A stretch of 64,000 bases of DNA, from contig NC_134097.1 of the NCBI RefSeq assembly GCF_000715075.1, positions 128,586,997-128,650,996 of the forward strand, given 5' to 3'. Shown here in pieces: positions 1 through 11,343 of the stretch (positions are counted from its first letter, which is position 1; each line of letters begins with the position of its first letter). The position numbers and the translations under genes were made by a program. Under the pieces are notes generated by a model. It made no database searches. It had not been told where the DNA came from and saw only the letters and a program-made list of their open reading frames with translations. The stretch is from Nicotiana tabacum. Taxonomy: Eukaryota; Streptophyta; Magnoliopsida; Solanales; Solanaceae.

Positions 1-3000
1 TGGTGCCGAAAGGTAGGTTTATTTCCTACCTTAAGGCTTCGAAGATGATTAGGAAGGGGTGTATCTACCATTTGGTCCGGGTGGCGAACACCACTTCAGA
101 AGTGTCTGCCCCGAGTCTGTGCCAGTCGTGAATGAGTTTCTTGAAGTGTTTCCGGACGAGCTTCCAGGGATCCCGCCAGATAGGGAGATTAATTTCGGGA
201 TTGATTTATTGCCAGATACGCGGCCGATATCTCTTCCACCATACAGAATGGTGCCAGTGGAGTTAAGGGAGTTAAAGGAACAACTGAAGGATTTATTAGA
301 AAAGGGGTTCATACGGCCAAGTGTGTCACCGTGGGGTGCCCCGGTTCTTTTTGTCAGAAAGAAGGATGGGTCACTCTAGATGTGTATTGATTATCGACAG
401 CTTAACAAGGTCACCATCAAGAATAAATATCCTTTGCCTCAGATAGATGATTTGTTCGACAAATTGCAAAGTGCGAGGTTCTTTTCCAAAATTGATCTAC
501 GGTCCGGGTATCACCAATTGAAGATCAGAGAACAGGATATTCCTAAGACCACTTTCAGAACTCGCTATGGTCACTTTGAATTCTTAGTCATGTCTTTTGG
601 GCTAACCAACGCCCCGGCAGCTTTCATGGATCTTATGAATCGGGTCTTCAAGCCATTTCTAGACTCTTTTGTGATTGTTTTCATTGATGACATCCTTGTT
701 TATTCACGGAGCTGGGAGGATCATGCCGATCACCTCAGGGCAGTTCTGCAGACCCTTTATCAGCACCAGTTGTATGCTAAATTTTCAAAATGTGAATTTT
801 GGTTGGAGTCCGTCACCTTTCTGGGCCATGTTGTTTCCAGTGAAGGGATTCAGGTGGATCCCTAAAAGATTGCAATAGTAAAAGATTGGCCTAGACCCAC
901 TACCCCGACGGAGATCCGTAACTTCTTGGGTTTAGCGGGGTATTATCGGAGGTTTGTGGAGGGATTCTCTACCCTCTCCTCCCCTTTGACTAAGTTGACG
1001 CAGAAAGCAGTTAAGTTCCAATGGTCCGACACTTGTGAGAAAAGTTTTCAGGAATTGAAGTCGAGATTGACCTCGGCGTCGATATTGACCTTGCCGGAAG
1101 GCACGGAAGGATTTGTGGTTTATTGTGATGCCTCCAGGGTCGGTTTAGGGTGTGTGTTGATGCAACATGGGAAGGTTATAGCGTATGCTTCAAGGCAACT
1201 CAAGAATCATGAGAAGAATTATCCGATGCATGATTTGGAGCTTGCGGCAGTTGTATTTGCCTTGAAAATATGGCGGCATATCTTTATGGGGTCCATGTGG
1301 ATGTGTTCTCGGACCACAAGAGTCTCCAATATTTGTTCAAGCAGAAGGAGTTGAATTTAAGGCAGCGGCGGTGGTTAGAATTGATCAAGGATTATGATAT
1401 GGATATTTTATACCATCCAGGGAAGGCGAATGTGGTGGCCGACGCTCTCAGTCGGAAGTCCATGGGTAGTTTGGCTCATTTGGGAGCGGATCAGAGGCCT
1501 TTGGCTCGGGAGGTTTATCAATTGGCCAGTCTGAGGGTTCGTATTTCGACCTCAGACGAGGGGAAGGTTATGGGCGTAATGGAGCTGAATCGTCACTGAT
1601 AGCAGAAGTCAAGGAAAAGAAGCTCATTGATCTAGCATTAGCACAGATGAAGGAGGCAATTTTGAATAACAAGACTTCGACATTTTCACTCGGTAGTGAG
1701 GATGGTGTATTACGATGTCAAGGTAGGCTATGTATTCCAGATGTGGATAATCTTCGGGGGAGGGTAATGGCGGAGGCTCATAATTCCAGGTATTCTGTGC
1801 ACCCAGGTTCTACGAAAATGTACTGTGATCTCAAGCAAATTTATTGGTGGAACGGTATGAAGAGGGGTGTGGCGGACTTTGTATCTAAATGTCCGAATTG
1901 TCAGCAAGTAAAAGCTGAGCACCAGCGGCCCGGTGGGTTAACTCAGCTTATGAAAATACCAATGTGGAAATGGGAGATGATCAACATGGATTTCGTGGTA
2001 GGGTTACCTCGCACTCAGCGCAAGTTCGACTCAATTTGGGTAATAGTGGATCGACTCACCAAATCAGCTCACTTCTTGCCAGTCAAGTCCACGGATACTA
2101 CGGAACAATATGCTCAATTGTATATCAAGGAAATAGTAAGGCTTCATGGCACTCCACTTTCTATTATCTCAGATCGAGGGGCCCAGTTCACAGCTAATTT
2201 TTGGAAGAAATTTCAGCAAGGTTTCGGTACTCAGGTGAATCTCAGCACGGCTTTCCATCCGCAGACTGATGGTCAAGCGGAGCGGACTATTTAGATGCTT
2301 GAAGATATGTTACGGGCTTGTGTCTTGGATTTCAAAGGTAATTGGGATGATCACTTGCCACTTATAGAATTTGCTTACAATAACAGCTTTCATGTTAGCA
2401 TTCAGATGGCCCCATTTAAGGCATTGTACGGGAGGAGATGTAGGTCTCCGATTGGATGGTTCGAAGTGGGTGAAGCAAAATTGTTAGGGCCAGATCTCGT
2501 GCACCAGGCTATGGAAAAAGTTAAAATCATTCAGGAAAGGCTGAAAGCTACTCAGAGTCCCCAGAAATCTTATGCGGACATTCGTCGAAGAAAATTGGAA
2601 TTCCAAGTAGATGATTGGGTGTTTTTGAGGGTATCTCCTATGAAGGGAGTCATGCGATTTGGGAATAAAGGGAAGTTGAGTCCTAGATATGCCGGGCCGT
2701 ATCGGGTCACTCAAAGAATAGGACAGGTGGCCTATAGACTGGAATTGCCCCCTGAAATGTCATTAGTGCGCCCGGTGTTCCATGTGTCTATGTTAAAGAA
2801 AGTGGTTGGAGACCCATACACCATCGTGCCAATCGAGGCTATCGAGGTCAATGAAGAGTTATCATATGAAGAAATTCTGGTCGCTATTCTTGATAGGCAA
2901 GTCCGCAAATTGAGAAACAAGGAAGTTGCTTCAGTTAAAGTGCTATGGCAAAGTCAACAAGTCGAGGAAGCCACGTGGGAAGCAGAAAGTGAAATGAAAG

Positions 3001-3026
3001 AAAAATATCCCCATCTGTTTGAATAA
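1..3026 (+). pseudogene. Tekay/Del-type gypsy pol remnant (RT, RNase H, integrase, chromodomain)
   Basis: Broken polyprotein of a chromodomain-carrying Ty3/gypsy retrotransposon; its 5' part lies left of the window. In order: the protease-RT linker (3 to ~128), RT with the FIDD active-site box at 680-691, RNase H (~1080-1470, ending in DALSRKS), integrase zinc finger (H, H, CPNC at ~1780-1910), integrase core with D in NMDF (~1986), D in ISDRG (~2170) and E in QAERTI (~2280), a GPY motif (SPRYAGPYRV) and a C-terminal chromodomain (~2830-3023). Breaks seen: a frameshift near 105-120, stops at 377-379, 863-865 and 2292-2294, a one-base deletion near 1281 that moves RNase H into another frame, and a frameshift near 1575-1595. 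The catalytic aspartates and glutamate of the integrase are still present. The chromodomain after the integrase is the mark of chromoviruses; the Tekay/Del choice is inference from sequence style and LTR type. Confidence 0.93.
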
Positions 3027-3550
3027 GTCTAGTAGTGATCGTGCAAACTCTTGTCTCTAAGTAAACTGATATTGTGTTCAATCTGGTTCAAAGACACCCC
3101 ATATTTTTCCCTAAATGCTTTACTATTGTAACTCCTCAAGTTGTGCAAGAATTGTATGTGTTGTGATTAATTGAGTCATGCGCAAGCCCCTTTTTGGTAA
3201 ATGAAAGTTTTGTAAGAACTCATGTGATAAGTGAATGATTAAAGGCAGTGTAGATTGGTAATGATTAATTGGAATACGTATAGTGTATTGGAGTGGTTGA
3301 ACTGTATGGAACTCATTGAAGTGGCCAAATTATGTGCAGGTGTTGAGGTAATGAATTGTATACCAGTTGTAGGGATAATAGGGATAGCATAATGGTGCTT
3401 GGAAATAATGTTTTGGGGGCTCTCTGACAGGTAGATAAGTCTAATTACAAAGGGAACTCTAGCAAAAAAAAATCAAAAATTGGGAGTTTGGATATCATGT
3501 TTTCAAAACCAACCGATTTCCAAAATCCTCATTCGAGGACGAATGATTTT
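3027..3550 (+). other. 3' untranslated region of the Tekay element
   Basis: No reading frame is supported here. The stretch lies between the pol stop codon and the polypurine tract. It includes a short direct-repeat-like motif (ATTCGAGGACGAAT, about 3531-3545) just before the polypurine tract. A closely similar motif precedes the 3' LTR of the element at 14650-23534, which ties the two elements together. Confidence 0.7.
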
Positions 3551-3563
3551 AAGTGGGGGAGGA
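3551..3563 (+). other. Polypurine tract of the Tekay element
   Basis: The purine run AAGTGGGGGAGGA lies directly before the TG that opens the 3' LTR. In LTR retrotransposons this is where plus-strand DNA synthesis is primed. Confidence 0.8.
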
Positions 3564-5717
3564 TGTAAGGCCCTGTGAAAACTTGTACTCAAAACCTGGT
3601 AGCTCGGACCTTTTGTACTAATCTATGCTATAAAAAGTCAAGAAATACTATTTTCCAGAAAATGCGATTCTGCGGTCGAGAATGTGGTCGCATATCAGGT
3701 ATGCGGACCGCATAATCGCCGCAAAGTGAGTCAGTGTGTTGGTCGAATTGGAGGTTAAATATGCGATCCGATATGCGATCGCATAACCGATATGCGGACC
3801 ACATAGTCGTCGCATATTTCCCTTGGGATTTTTGTGAGGGGAAGTTCTGCGGTGCATTATGTGACCGCAGAACGAGTATGCGGACTGCATTTCTGCCGCA
3901 TACCCAGGCAGTGTGTTCAGATTTTGGGAGCACTTTTGCGGTCCATTCTGTGGACCGCATTTCCTCTCTGCGATCGCAATGTGTGATCGCATACCTAACC
4001 CGGGCTCCAATTTTCTGAATTTTAAACCCGACCCCTTCTTCAATAAAATACCCCAACCCCTCATTTTAACCTATTTTCTGAACAAAACTAGAGAGAGGGA
4101 AGAGAGAATTCTTGAGAGTGAAAGTCTTATCTCCATCAATTTGATTTTTCAAAGTCATCCAAGCCGGGAAATTTCAAGTAATTGTCTTCATCTTCGTTCT
4201 TGCAAGTAAAATCCCCAACCCTTCTTCATTTGTTTTCAGATTTAAATAAAAAGGGGGCTTCTCATGCGTTGATTCTTGAAAATGGAAGTTGAAATACACA
4301 TGTATGTCCTTTAAAACCTAGAATCTAGTAAGAGGAATTGGGTAGAAGTAAAGATTTGCAAAAGAGGGGTTGATAACCTAAGTAAGTTCGGGTTGAGTTT
4401 GTGAACTTCAATTCTAAGTTATATGTGTTAACTTTGGAACTAGATTGATGGTACTAGGTTGTTGGTGAATTGAAAGTAGAAGTTAAAAAGGGAATTCGAC
4501 TCCAAGTATGTATGGCTAACTTTAACCTTTGTAAAGTCGCCTTGTTGGTGTACGAGTAATTGGTATGTGTTACTTATGTGGACTATTTGTGAAATTCTTG
4601 TGATTAATGTGCCTTGAACGTTGTTGGTTAAGTTTTTCGTTATAGTAGTGTGAGTAAAATGGCAATAACACAAGTGTGTGTGGGTATGAATGTGTTACGT
4701 GGTAAGAGTTGTGGAGCGAACAATGGAAAGAAATCGTAATGGATACAATTGAAACAACGGGGCAATATCATACATGACTTGTTGTGGGCAATTATCATTG
4801 TGACTTGAATTATGTACGGGTTATTGTATATGTTGGAATTGGTATTGATGTTTATGAACACTCTTTGTGAATTGTTGTTGTTGTGTGAAATATGATTGTC
4901 CGGTGGGATCGGGTTGCGCGCCGCAACACGAAGTAATAAGGTGTGGGTTGTGCTGATAAGGGTGGCCGAGGTAATAAGGGTGGAAAAGTGATCGAAATTA
5001 CTATTGAAATAAAAATATGTGAAAGTTGTGAAATCATTGATGTGATGAAATAATGTTGAAAGGGGAAAAGGAGAGATTGTGGAGTTTGTTTGGCTTTGGT
5101 TGTTCCTTTCAAGTGCATTTGATTATTGATTCTATTACTATTTGTTATCTGTGTATTTCTTGATTTTACTTGGGGTAAAGTTTGTTCATATATACCAGTA
5201 AAATTCAAATGTACTGACGTCCCTTTGTCGGGGGCGCTACATTCGTGTTATGATTGTAGGTGGTTCCATAACAGGTACTCCAGCCCACCGACAGTAGCAC
5301 TCCTTCACCTCCCGTCAGCTGAATTGGTGAGCCCCTTTCCTCTCGGGGCCCTGCGTGGCTCATGCCGCTTATCCTCCCGAAAATTTTATTTTGGTATTTG
5401 CGTAAGGTATAGACGGAGCCTTGTTACCGGCAAGTATTGTAACACTCTTCTGTACCTCTAGAGGCTCCGTAGACAGGAAATGTGGGTTATGTACTTATGT
5501 ATTTTGGGCAGTATAACTTGTAAACCACGCTAAGTAACTATGTATGTTATGTAAATCTTGTAAGAATGTGTTTAAAGTTATAAATGGCTATTTCACTTGG
5601 TTAATGGGTAATGGAAACACAGGGTATCACGTGGAATAGGAAAGGCACCCAGGTCCGCTTGGCTGGGGGCTACCCAGTCGAGCGCCAGTCGCGCCCCTCG
5701 CTTTTTGGGGCGTGACA
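3564..5717 (+). repeat. 3' LTR of the Tekay element
   Basis: The LTR starts TGTAAGGCCCTG right after the polypurine tract and ends GGGGCGTGACA. After 5717 the sequence switches abruptly to a minus-strand Athila integrase frame, which was reading RLFPGKL at the junction. Length is 2154 bp. Near 5211-5290 it carries the block GTACTGACGTCCC...GGGGGCGCTAC. A close relative of this block is in both LTRs of the 14650-23534 element, so the two LTR families share ancestry. The partner 5' LTR lies outside the window, so the target duplication cannot be checked. Confidence 0.85.
3661..3995. repeat. Cluster of GCGG/CCGC and CGATCG palindromes in the Tekay LTR
   Basis: About a dozen short inverted repeats occur in 330 bp, among them ATGCGGACCGCAT (3701-3713) and TATGCGATCGCATA (3772-3785), plus many half-sites such as TGCGGTC, GACCGCA and GCCGCAT. 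CpG is dense here, unlike the AT-rich surroundings. The position in the first quarter of the LTR suggests U3, where LTR enhancers usually lie; that role is inference. Confidence 0.75.
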
Positions 5718-8700
5718 TTGAGCTTACCCGGAAACAGACGTAACTGGGAATTGAACAAGAGAACCATATCTACAACCTTGAACTCCTTACCCCGAGCATA
5801 TTTGTCGTGAAGGTACTTCATTTTGTCCTTATACAAGGACGAGCTGGAGTAGACATGGAATCTAAACTCATCAAGCTTATTAAGTTGTTCAACCCGAAGA
5901 TTTGCCGCAACATCCCATTCTAAGTTCAACATCCTCAAAGCCCACATGGCCTTGTTCTCTAATTCCACCGGAAGATGGCAAGCTTTCCCAAAGACCAACC
6001 GATACGTAGACATACCAATCGGAGTTTTGTAAGCCGTCTGATAAGCCCAAAGAGCGTCATCCAACTTTTTCGACCAATCGGTCCTATTATCATTGACAGT
6101 TTTAGACAAGATACTCTTAATTTCTCTGTTGGAGACTTCCACTTGGCTACTAGCTTGAGGATGATAGGGGGTCAAAACCTTATGATTGACACCGTACTTA
6201 GAAAACAACGTGTCGAAAGCCTTGTTGCAAAAGTGAGACCCCCCATTACTAATGATAGCACGAGGAGTGCCAAACCTTTTGAAGATATTCTTTTTCAAAA
6301 ATGCCACAACACTCTGGGTTTCATTGTTGGGCAAAGCCACGGCTTCAACCCACTTTGAGACATAGTCCACTGCCACGAGAATGTAAGTGTTCCCACAAGA
6401 GCTCACAAAAGGACCCATGAAATTGATGCCCCAAACATAAAAAATATCCACTTCGAGAATTGTATTGAGGGGTATCTCATCCCTTTTAGAAATTCCACCG
6501 GCTCTTTGGCATTCATCACATCTCGTGACCACATCACCCGCATCTTTAAACAAGGTAGGCTAATAAAATCCGCAACTAAGCACTTTAGAAGCCATCCTCA
6601 ACCCGCTGTGATGGCCACCATAGGGAGAGGAATGGCAAGCCTCCAAATAACCCAATTGTTCCTCCTCCGGGACACATCATTGAATCACACCATCGGTGCA
6701 AATCTTAAACAAATATGGCTCGTTCCAATAAATATCCAAGCTATCCCGCTTGAGCTTCTTCCTTTGGTTGGAAGAGAGCTCACATGGGATGATTCCGGTA
6801 ACAAGATAATTTGCGACATCGGCGAACCACGGCATTCCATTCATTGACACTGCAAGAGTTGCTCGTCGGGAAATGCATCATTTATCTCAAGGCTGTCATA
6901 AGGCCTCTCCTCCTCCTCCAAATGGGACAAGTGGTTCGCCACTTGATTCTCACTCCCTTTTTGGTCAACAATTTCCAAATCAAACTCTTGGAGAAGCAAT
7001 ACCCATCTCATCAATCTTGCCTTTGAGTCTTTCTTGGTCATCAAATACCTAAGGGCGGCATGGTCAGTATGCACTATTACTTTTGCCCCCATAAGGTAAG
7101 GTTGGAACTTTTCCATAGCAAAAACAATAGCCAATAACTCCATCTCGGTGACTGTGTAGTTCCTTTGAGCCTCATTCATTGTCTTGCTTGTGTAGTACAT
7201 CAGATGGAACATTTTGTTGATCTTTTGGCCCAAAACAGCCCCAACCGCAACGTCACTAGCATCGCACATGATCTCAAAAGGCAAGCTCCAATTTAGTGCG
7301 GTAATGATGGGGGTAGAAGTCAACTTGAGCTTAAGAAGCTCGAATGCTTGCATACAACTCTCATCGAACAAGAACTTTGCATCTTTCTCTAGCAACTTGC
7401 ACAACGGATGTACCACTTTAGAAAAATCCTTTATGAACCTCTGGTAGAAACCCGTGTGCCCGAGGAAACTCCTCACCCCTTTGACAGAAGGGGGGAGGGA
7501 GCCTCGAAATAACCTCAATCTTGGCCTTATCAACTTCAATTCCTCGCTTCGAGATCTTGTGACCCAACATTATACCTTCTTCTACCATAAAATGGCACTT
7601 TTCCCAATTGAGAACAAGGTTGGTGTCTTCACATCGGGCCAACGCTCTATCCAAGTTTTCCAAGCACTCCTCAAAAGAATTCCCAACCATGCTGAAATCA
7701 TCCATGAAGACCTCCAAGATATCCTCCACCATGTCGGTGAAAATAGTCATCATGCAACGTTGGAAGGTCGCCGGAGCATTACACAATCCAAATGGCATTC
7801 TAGAGAAAGCAAATGTGCCATAAGGACATGTAAAGATGGTCTTCTCTTGGTCCTCCGGGGCAATTAGAATTTGATTGTACCCCAAGTAACCATCCAGAAA
7901 GCAATAGAATGCCAGGCCCGCAAGACGATCAAACATTTAGTCAAGGAATGGCAATGGGAAATGATCTTTTCTAGTCACCTTGTTCAGCTTCTGGTAATCC
8001 ATACAAACTCTCCACTCGGTGACCGTTCTAGTGGGAATGAGATCATTGTTGTCATTGGTCACCATAGTCATACCACCCTTCTTCGGCACACATTACACCG
8101 GAGAAGTCCACGAACTGTCAGAAATAGGATAAACCACCCCAGCATCTAGCCATTTGATAACCTCTTTATTCACCACCTCTTGCATAGCCTCATTTAGTCT
8201 TCTTTGATGCTCTAAGGAAGGCTTTGCATCCTCCTCCAAGATGATTTTATGCATGCAAAATGTGGGGCTTATTCCCCGAATATCAGCTAGAGTCCATCCG
8301 ATTGCCTTTTTCCGCTTTTGAAGAACCGCTAAGGTGACCTCAACCTCCATGTTAGTAAGGCAAGAAGAAAGAATAACAGGTAAAGTAGAATTTGAACCCA
8401 AGAATTCATACCTGAGGTGTGGAGGAAGTGGCTTCAACTCCAACACCGGTGGCTCCTCAATCGATGGCTTTATGGGTGAAGTTTTGCGGTTTTCAAGATC
8501 CAAAGATAGCCTCCTAGGCTCATATGAATATGAACCCATACCATGCAATGCATTCACGCACTCCACTCTACTAGCATCATCATTGACATCCATATTAAGA
8601 AGCACGGCCTCAAGGGGATCTTCAACATGGATCATGGAACTTGTGTCATCCACTATCACAGCTGTGACAATGTCCACAAATGAACACACCTCTGTGCTAT

Positions 8701-11224
8701 TGGGTTGTCTCATTGATTTGCAAACATGGAATACCACCTTCTCATCCCCCACTCGGAAAGTCAACTCACCCGCTTCAACATCAACCAATGTCTTCCCCGT
8801 AGCGAGGAAAGGTCTACCAAGAATAATCGACACTTCAAAGTCCACCTCACAATCTAATATGACAAAGTCGGCCGGCAATATAAACTTATCCACCCGAACA
8901 AGTACATCATCAATTATGCCCAAAGGTCGCTTCATCGATCGATCCGCAATTTGAAGTCTCATTGAGGTAGGTCGAGGTTGTCCAATTCCCAAAGTCTTGA
9001 AGACCGAGTACGACATCAAATTTATGCTAGCCCCCAAGTCACAAAGGCCCTTTGCAAAATCCGCACTCCCAATGGTGCAAGGAATGGTGAAAGCACTGGG
9101 ATCTTCAAGCTTCGGGGCCATTGAATGCACTATAGCACTAACTTGGTGAGTCATCTTTATAGTCTCACAATCCATAGAACGCTTCTTTGTGACCAAGTCT
9201 TTCATGAATTTTGCATAGCCCGGCATTTGTTCAAGTGCCTCCACTAATGGCACATTAATAGATAAGCTCTTCATCATATCAATGAACTTTTTAAACTGAT
9301 TATCATTCTTCTGCTTCGCGAGCCTCTGAGGATAAGGTGGATGTGGCCTTGGCAAAGGAGCCTTGGCCTTTGGTACAACCGGCTCGGGCATGTCAATCAC
9401 GTGTTCCCTTGACGGGTTCACGGCATCTTGAGTCTCTACCTCGGTTTCATCATCAATACCAATCCGCACATCTTCAACCACATTTTCAACACCCAAAGGT
9501 ACATTATCATCATGCAACTCAACATCTTCATCCACAACTTGGTTTTGCTTTGAGGCATTCATATCACCGCCTCTCCCACTTCTTGTTGTAACCGTCATTA
9601 CATGATTGTTATTCCTACCCTTCGGGTTCACTACTGTATCACTTGGTATAGCACCCTTGGGACGAGTATTCAACGCTTGAGAGATTTGGCCTAATTGCAC
9701 CTCCAAGTTCCGGATAGATGTATTATGAGAAGCCAATTGGGCATCGGAATCTTGGTTCTTTTCCATCATTTGCTCAAACATGCTTTCAATTCTTCCCATA
9801 TCACCTCCAGAAGAACTAGGACCTTGAGAAGGGAAAGGGGGTGGATTGCTCGGTTGTTGATACATTGGGGGCCTTTGAAAGCCTTGCCCCCGGATGCCTT
9901 GGTTCCCGCTATTGTTCCACCCTCCTTGATTGTTGTTGTTGCTCCATTTATTGTTGTTCCCCTTCCAATTGCCTTGATTGCTACCTTGATTACCCCAATT
10001 GTTGTTTTGATTGTTGTTGTTCCAATTTCCACCACCTTGTTGTTGGTTATTCCAATTACCTCCGCCTTGTTGTTGATTACCCCAATTTCCTTGAGGTCAC
10101 CATTGTTGGTTGGAAGAGTTGCTTCTATTGCCTTGATAGTTGTTCACATATTGAACCTCTTCACTTTGGTCATCATAACACTCATTTGAAAACCCACTAC
10201 CATCATTGTCATATTGTTCACAATTCCCTTGAGATTGTTGCCCACTTTGCCTTCTCTTAAGCATAGTGACACTTTCCATTGCATTGACTTGGCGCAGATT
10301 TTGGATTTGTTGTAATTGCGTCTTTGCTAGTTGATTCATAGTTGTTGTAAGCTCGGCAATAGCTTGGCCATGATTGTGCAATTCCTTGTGCAAATGGATG
10401 ACTGTGGGGTCACCTTGGGGCACATTTGCTCGGCTTTGCCATGCCGAATAGGTGTTGGCCATTTCATCAAGTACATCACATGTGTCTTGGTAAGAAAGTT
10501 TCATAAAGTTCCCTCCGGCCAATTGGTTCACAATGCATTGATTTGTGGTGTTGATGCCCCGATAAAAGGCTTGTTGAATCATAGCCTCGGTCATGTCGTT
10601 ATTAGGGCACTCTTTCACCATTGTTCTATATCTTTCCCATATCTCATGCAAACGTTCCATTGGCTCTTTCTTGAAGGCTAGAATTTCATCCCGAAGAGCC
10701 GCCATATGACTTGGAGAAAAGAACTTTGCAATAAATTTGTCCGCCAATTCATCCCATGTTGTAATAGAATGATTGGGGAGCCTTTCTAACCAATCCAATG
10801 CTTTACCCCGAAGAGAGAATGGGAAAAGCCTCAATCTCATCACATCCTCGGACACGTTTGTCTGCTTGCTACCCCAGTATGTATCCACGAACCCCTTCAA
10901 GTGCTTGTAGGCATTTTGATCGGAGGCGCCTATGAAATACTCTCTTTGCTCGAGCAAGGTCAACATAACATTTGTGATTTGAAAGTTCCCCGCTCGGATA
11001 CGGGGAGGAACATTAGCACTGGCGTATCCTTGATTTGGTAAAACTCTAGGGGCCACTCTTGACGGTGGCGGAGGAGGGTCTGGAATATTGTTGTTCTCAT
11101 TTCCATTTACATTGGCATTTCGGCCTCTCCGTGGAACTTGAGGTAAGACCTCATATTGTTATAGATCCTCTACCTCCTCTCACGCTATCACATTGCCGAG
11201 AGAGTCATTTGCATTAAGAACCAT
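5718..11224 (-). pseudogene. Athila-like gag-pol polyprotein, broken
   Basis: One frame runs from an ATG at 11224-11222 down to about 7490: gag (domain around RAGNFQITNVMLTLLEQRE to DWLERLPNHSITTWDEL), a Q/N/G-rich linker, protease with CDLGASINLM (~9040), and RT with FMDD (~7700). It is interrupted by TGA and TAA early in gag, TGA at 10094-10096, TAA at 8093-8095 and TAA at 7937-7939. A frameshift near 7490 leads into RNase H ([16 protein letters not shown]), ending near 6841. Another frame shift then gives the integrase zinc finger ([18 protein letters not shown]) with two more stops. In the integrase core both catalytic aspartates read as asparagine (WGINFMG at ~6425 and ISNGGSH at ~6250), while the glutamate (QVEVSNRE) remains. 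So the last stage before interruption was already inactive, or decayed afterwards. Confidence 0.92.
9870..10096 (-). repeat. Asn/Gln/Gly-rich repeat in the Athila gag
   Basis: Degenerate repeats encode blocks such as GGGNWNNQQQ and WGNQ on the minus strand. On the plus strand this appears as repeated TTGTTGTT and CCAATT triplet patterns. It links gag to the protease part within the same frame. It is probably a disordered spacer. Confidence 0.7.
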
Positions 11225-11320
11225 TTGTATCTGATTGATCGACACAAACAAAATTAGTAAACAAGAATGAAACAGAAGCAAAACACAAAACTAAATAAAT
11301 AGATAGTCAACACCGTAATC

Positions 11321-11338
11321 TCCCCGGCAACTGCACCA
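11321..11338 (-). other. Primer-binding site of the Athila element (tRNA-Asp type)
   Basis: On the minus strand the 18-mer TGGTGCAGTTGCCGGGGA begins a few bases after the LTR. It differs from the expected complement of the plant tRNA-Asp 3' end only near its start. Athila-type elements are known to use tRNA-Asp. Confidence 0.75.
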
Positions 11339-11343
11339 AAAAG

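Noticed and set aside
3628..4209. Several overlapping frames with Arg/Cys-rich sequence
   Set aside because: They arise from the GCGG/CCGC palindromes of the Tekay LTR, which stay open on both strands because of symmetry.
8334..8954. 206-codon plus-strand frame
   Set aside because: It lies fully antisense to the Athila protease-RT region, which has clear protein homology on the minus strand.
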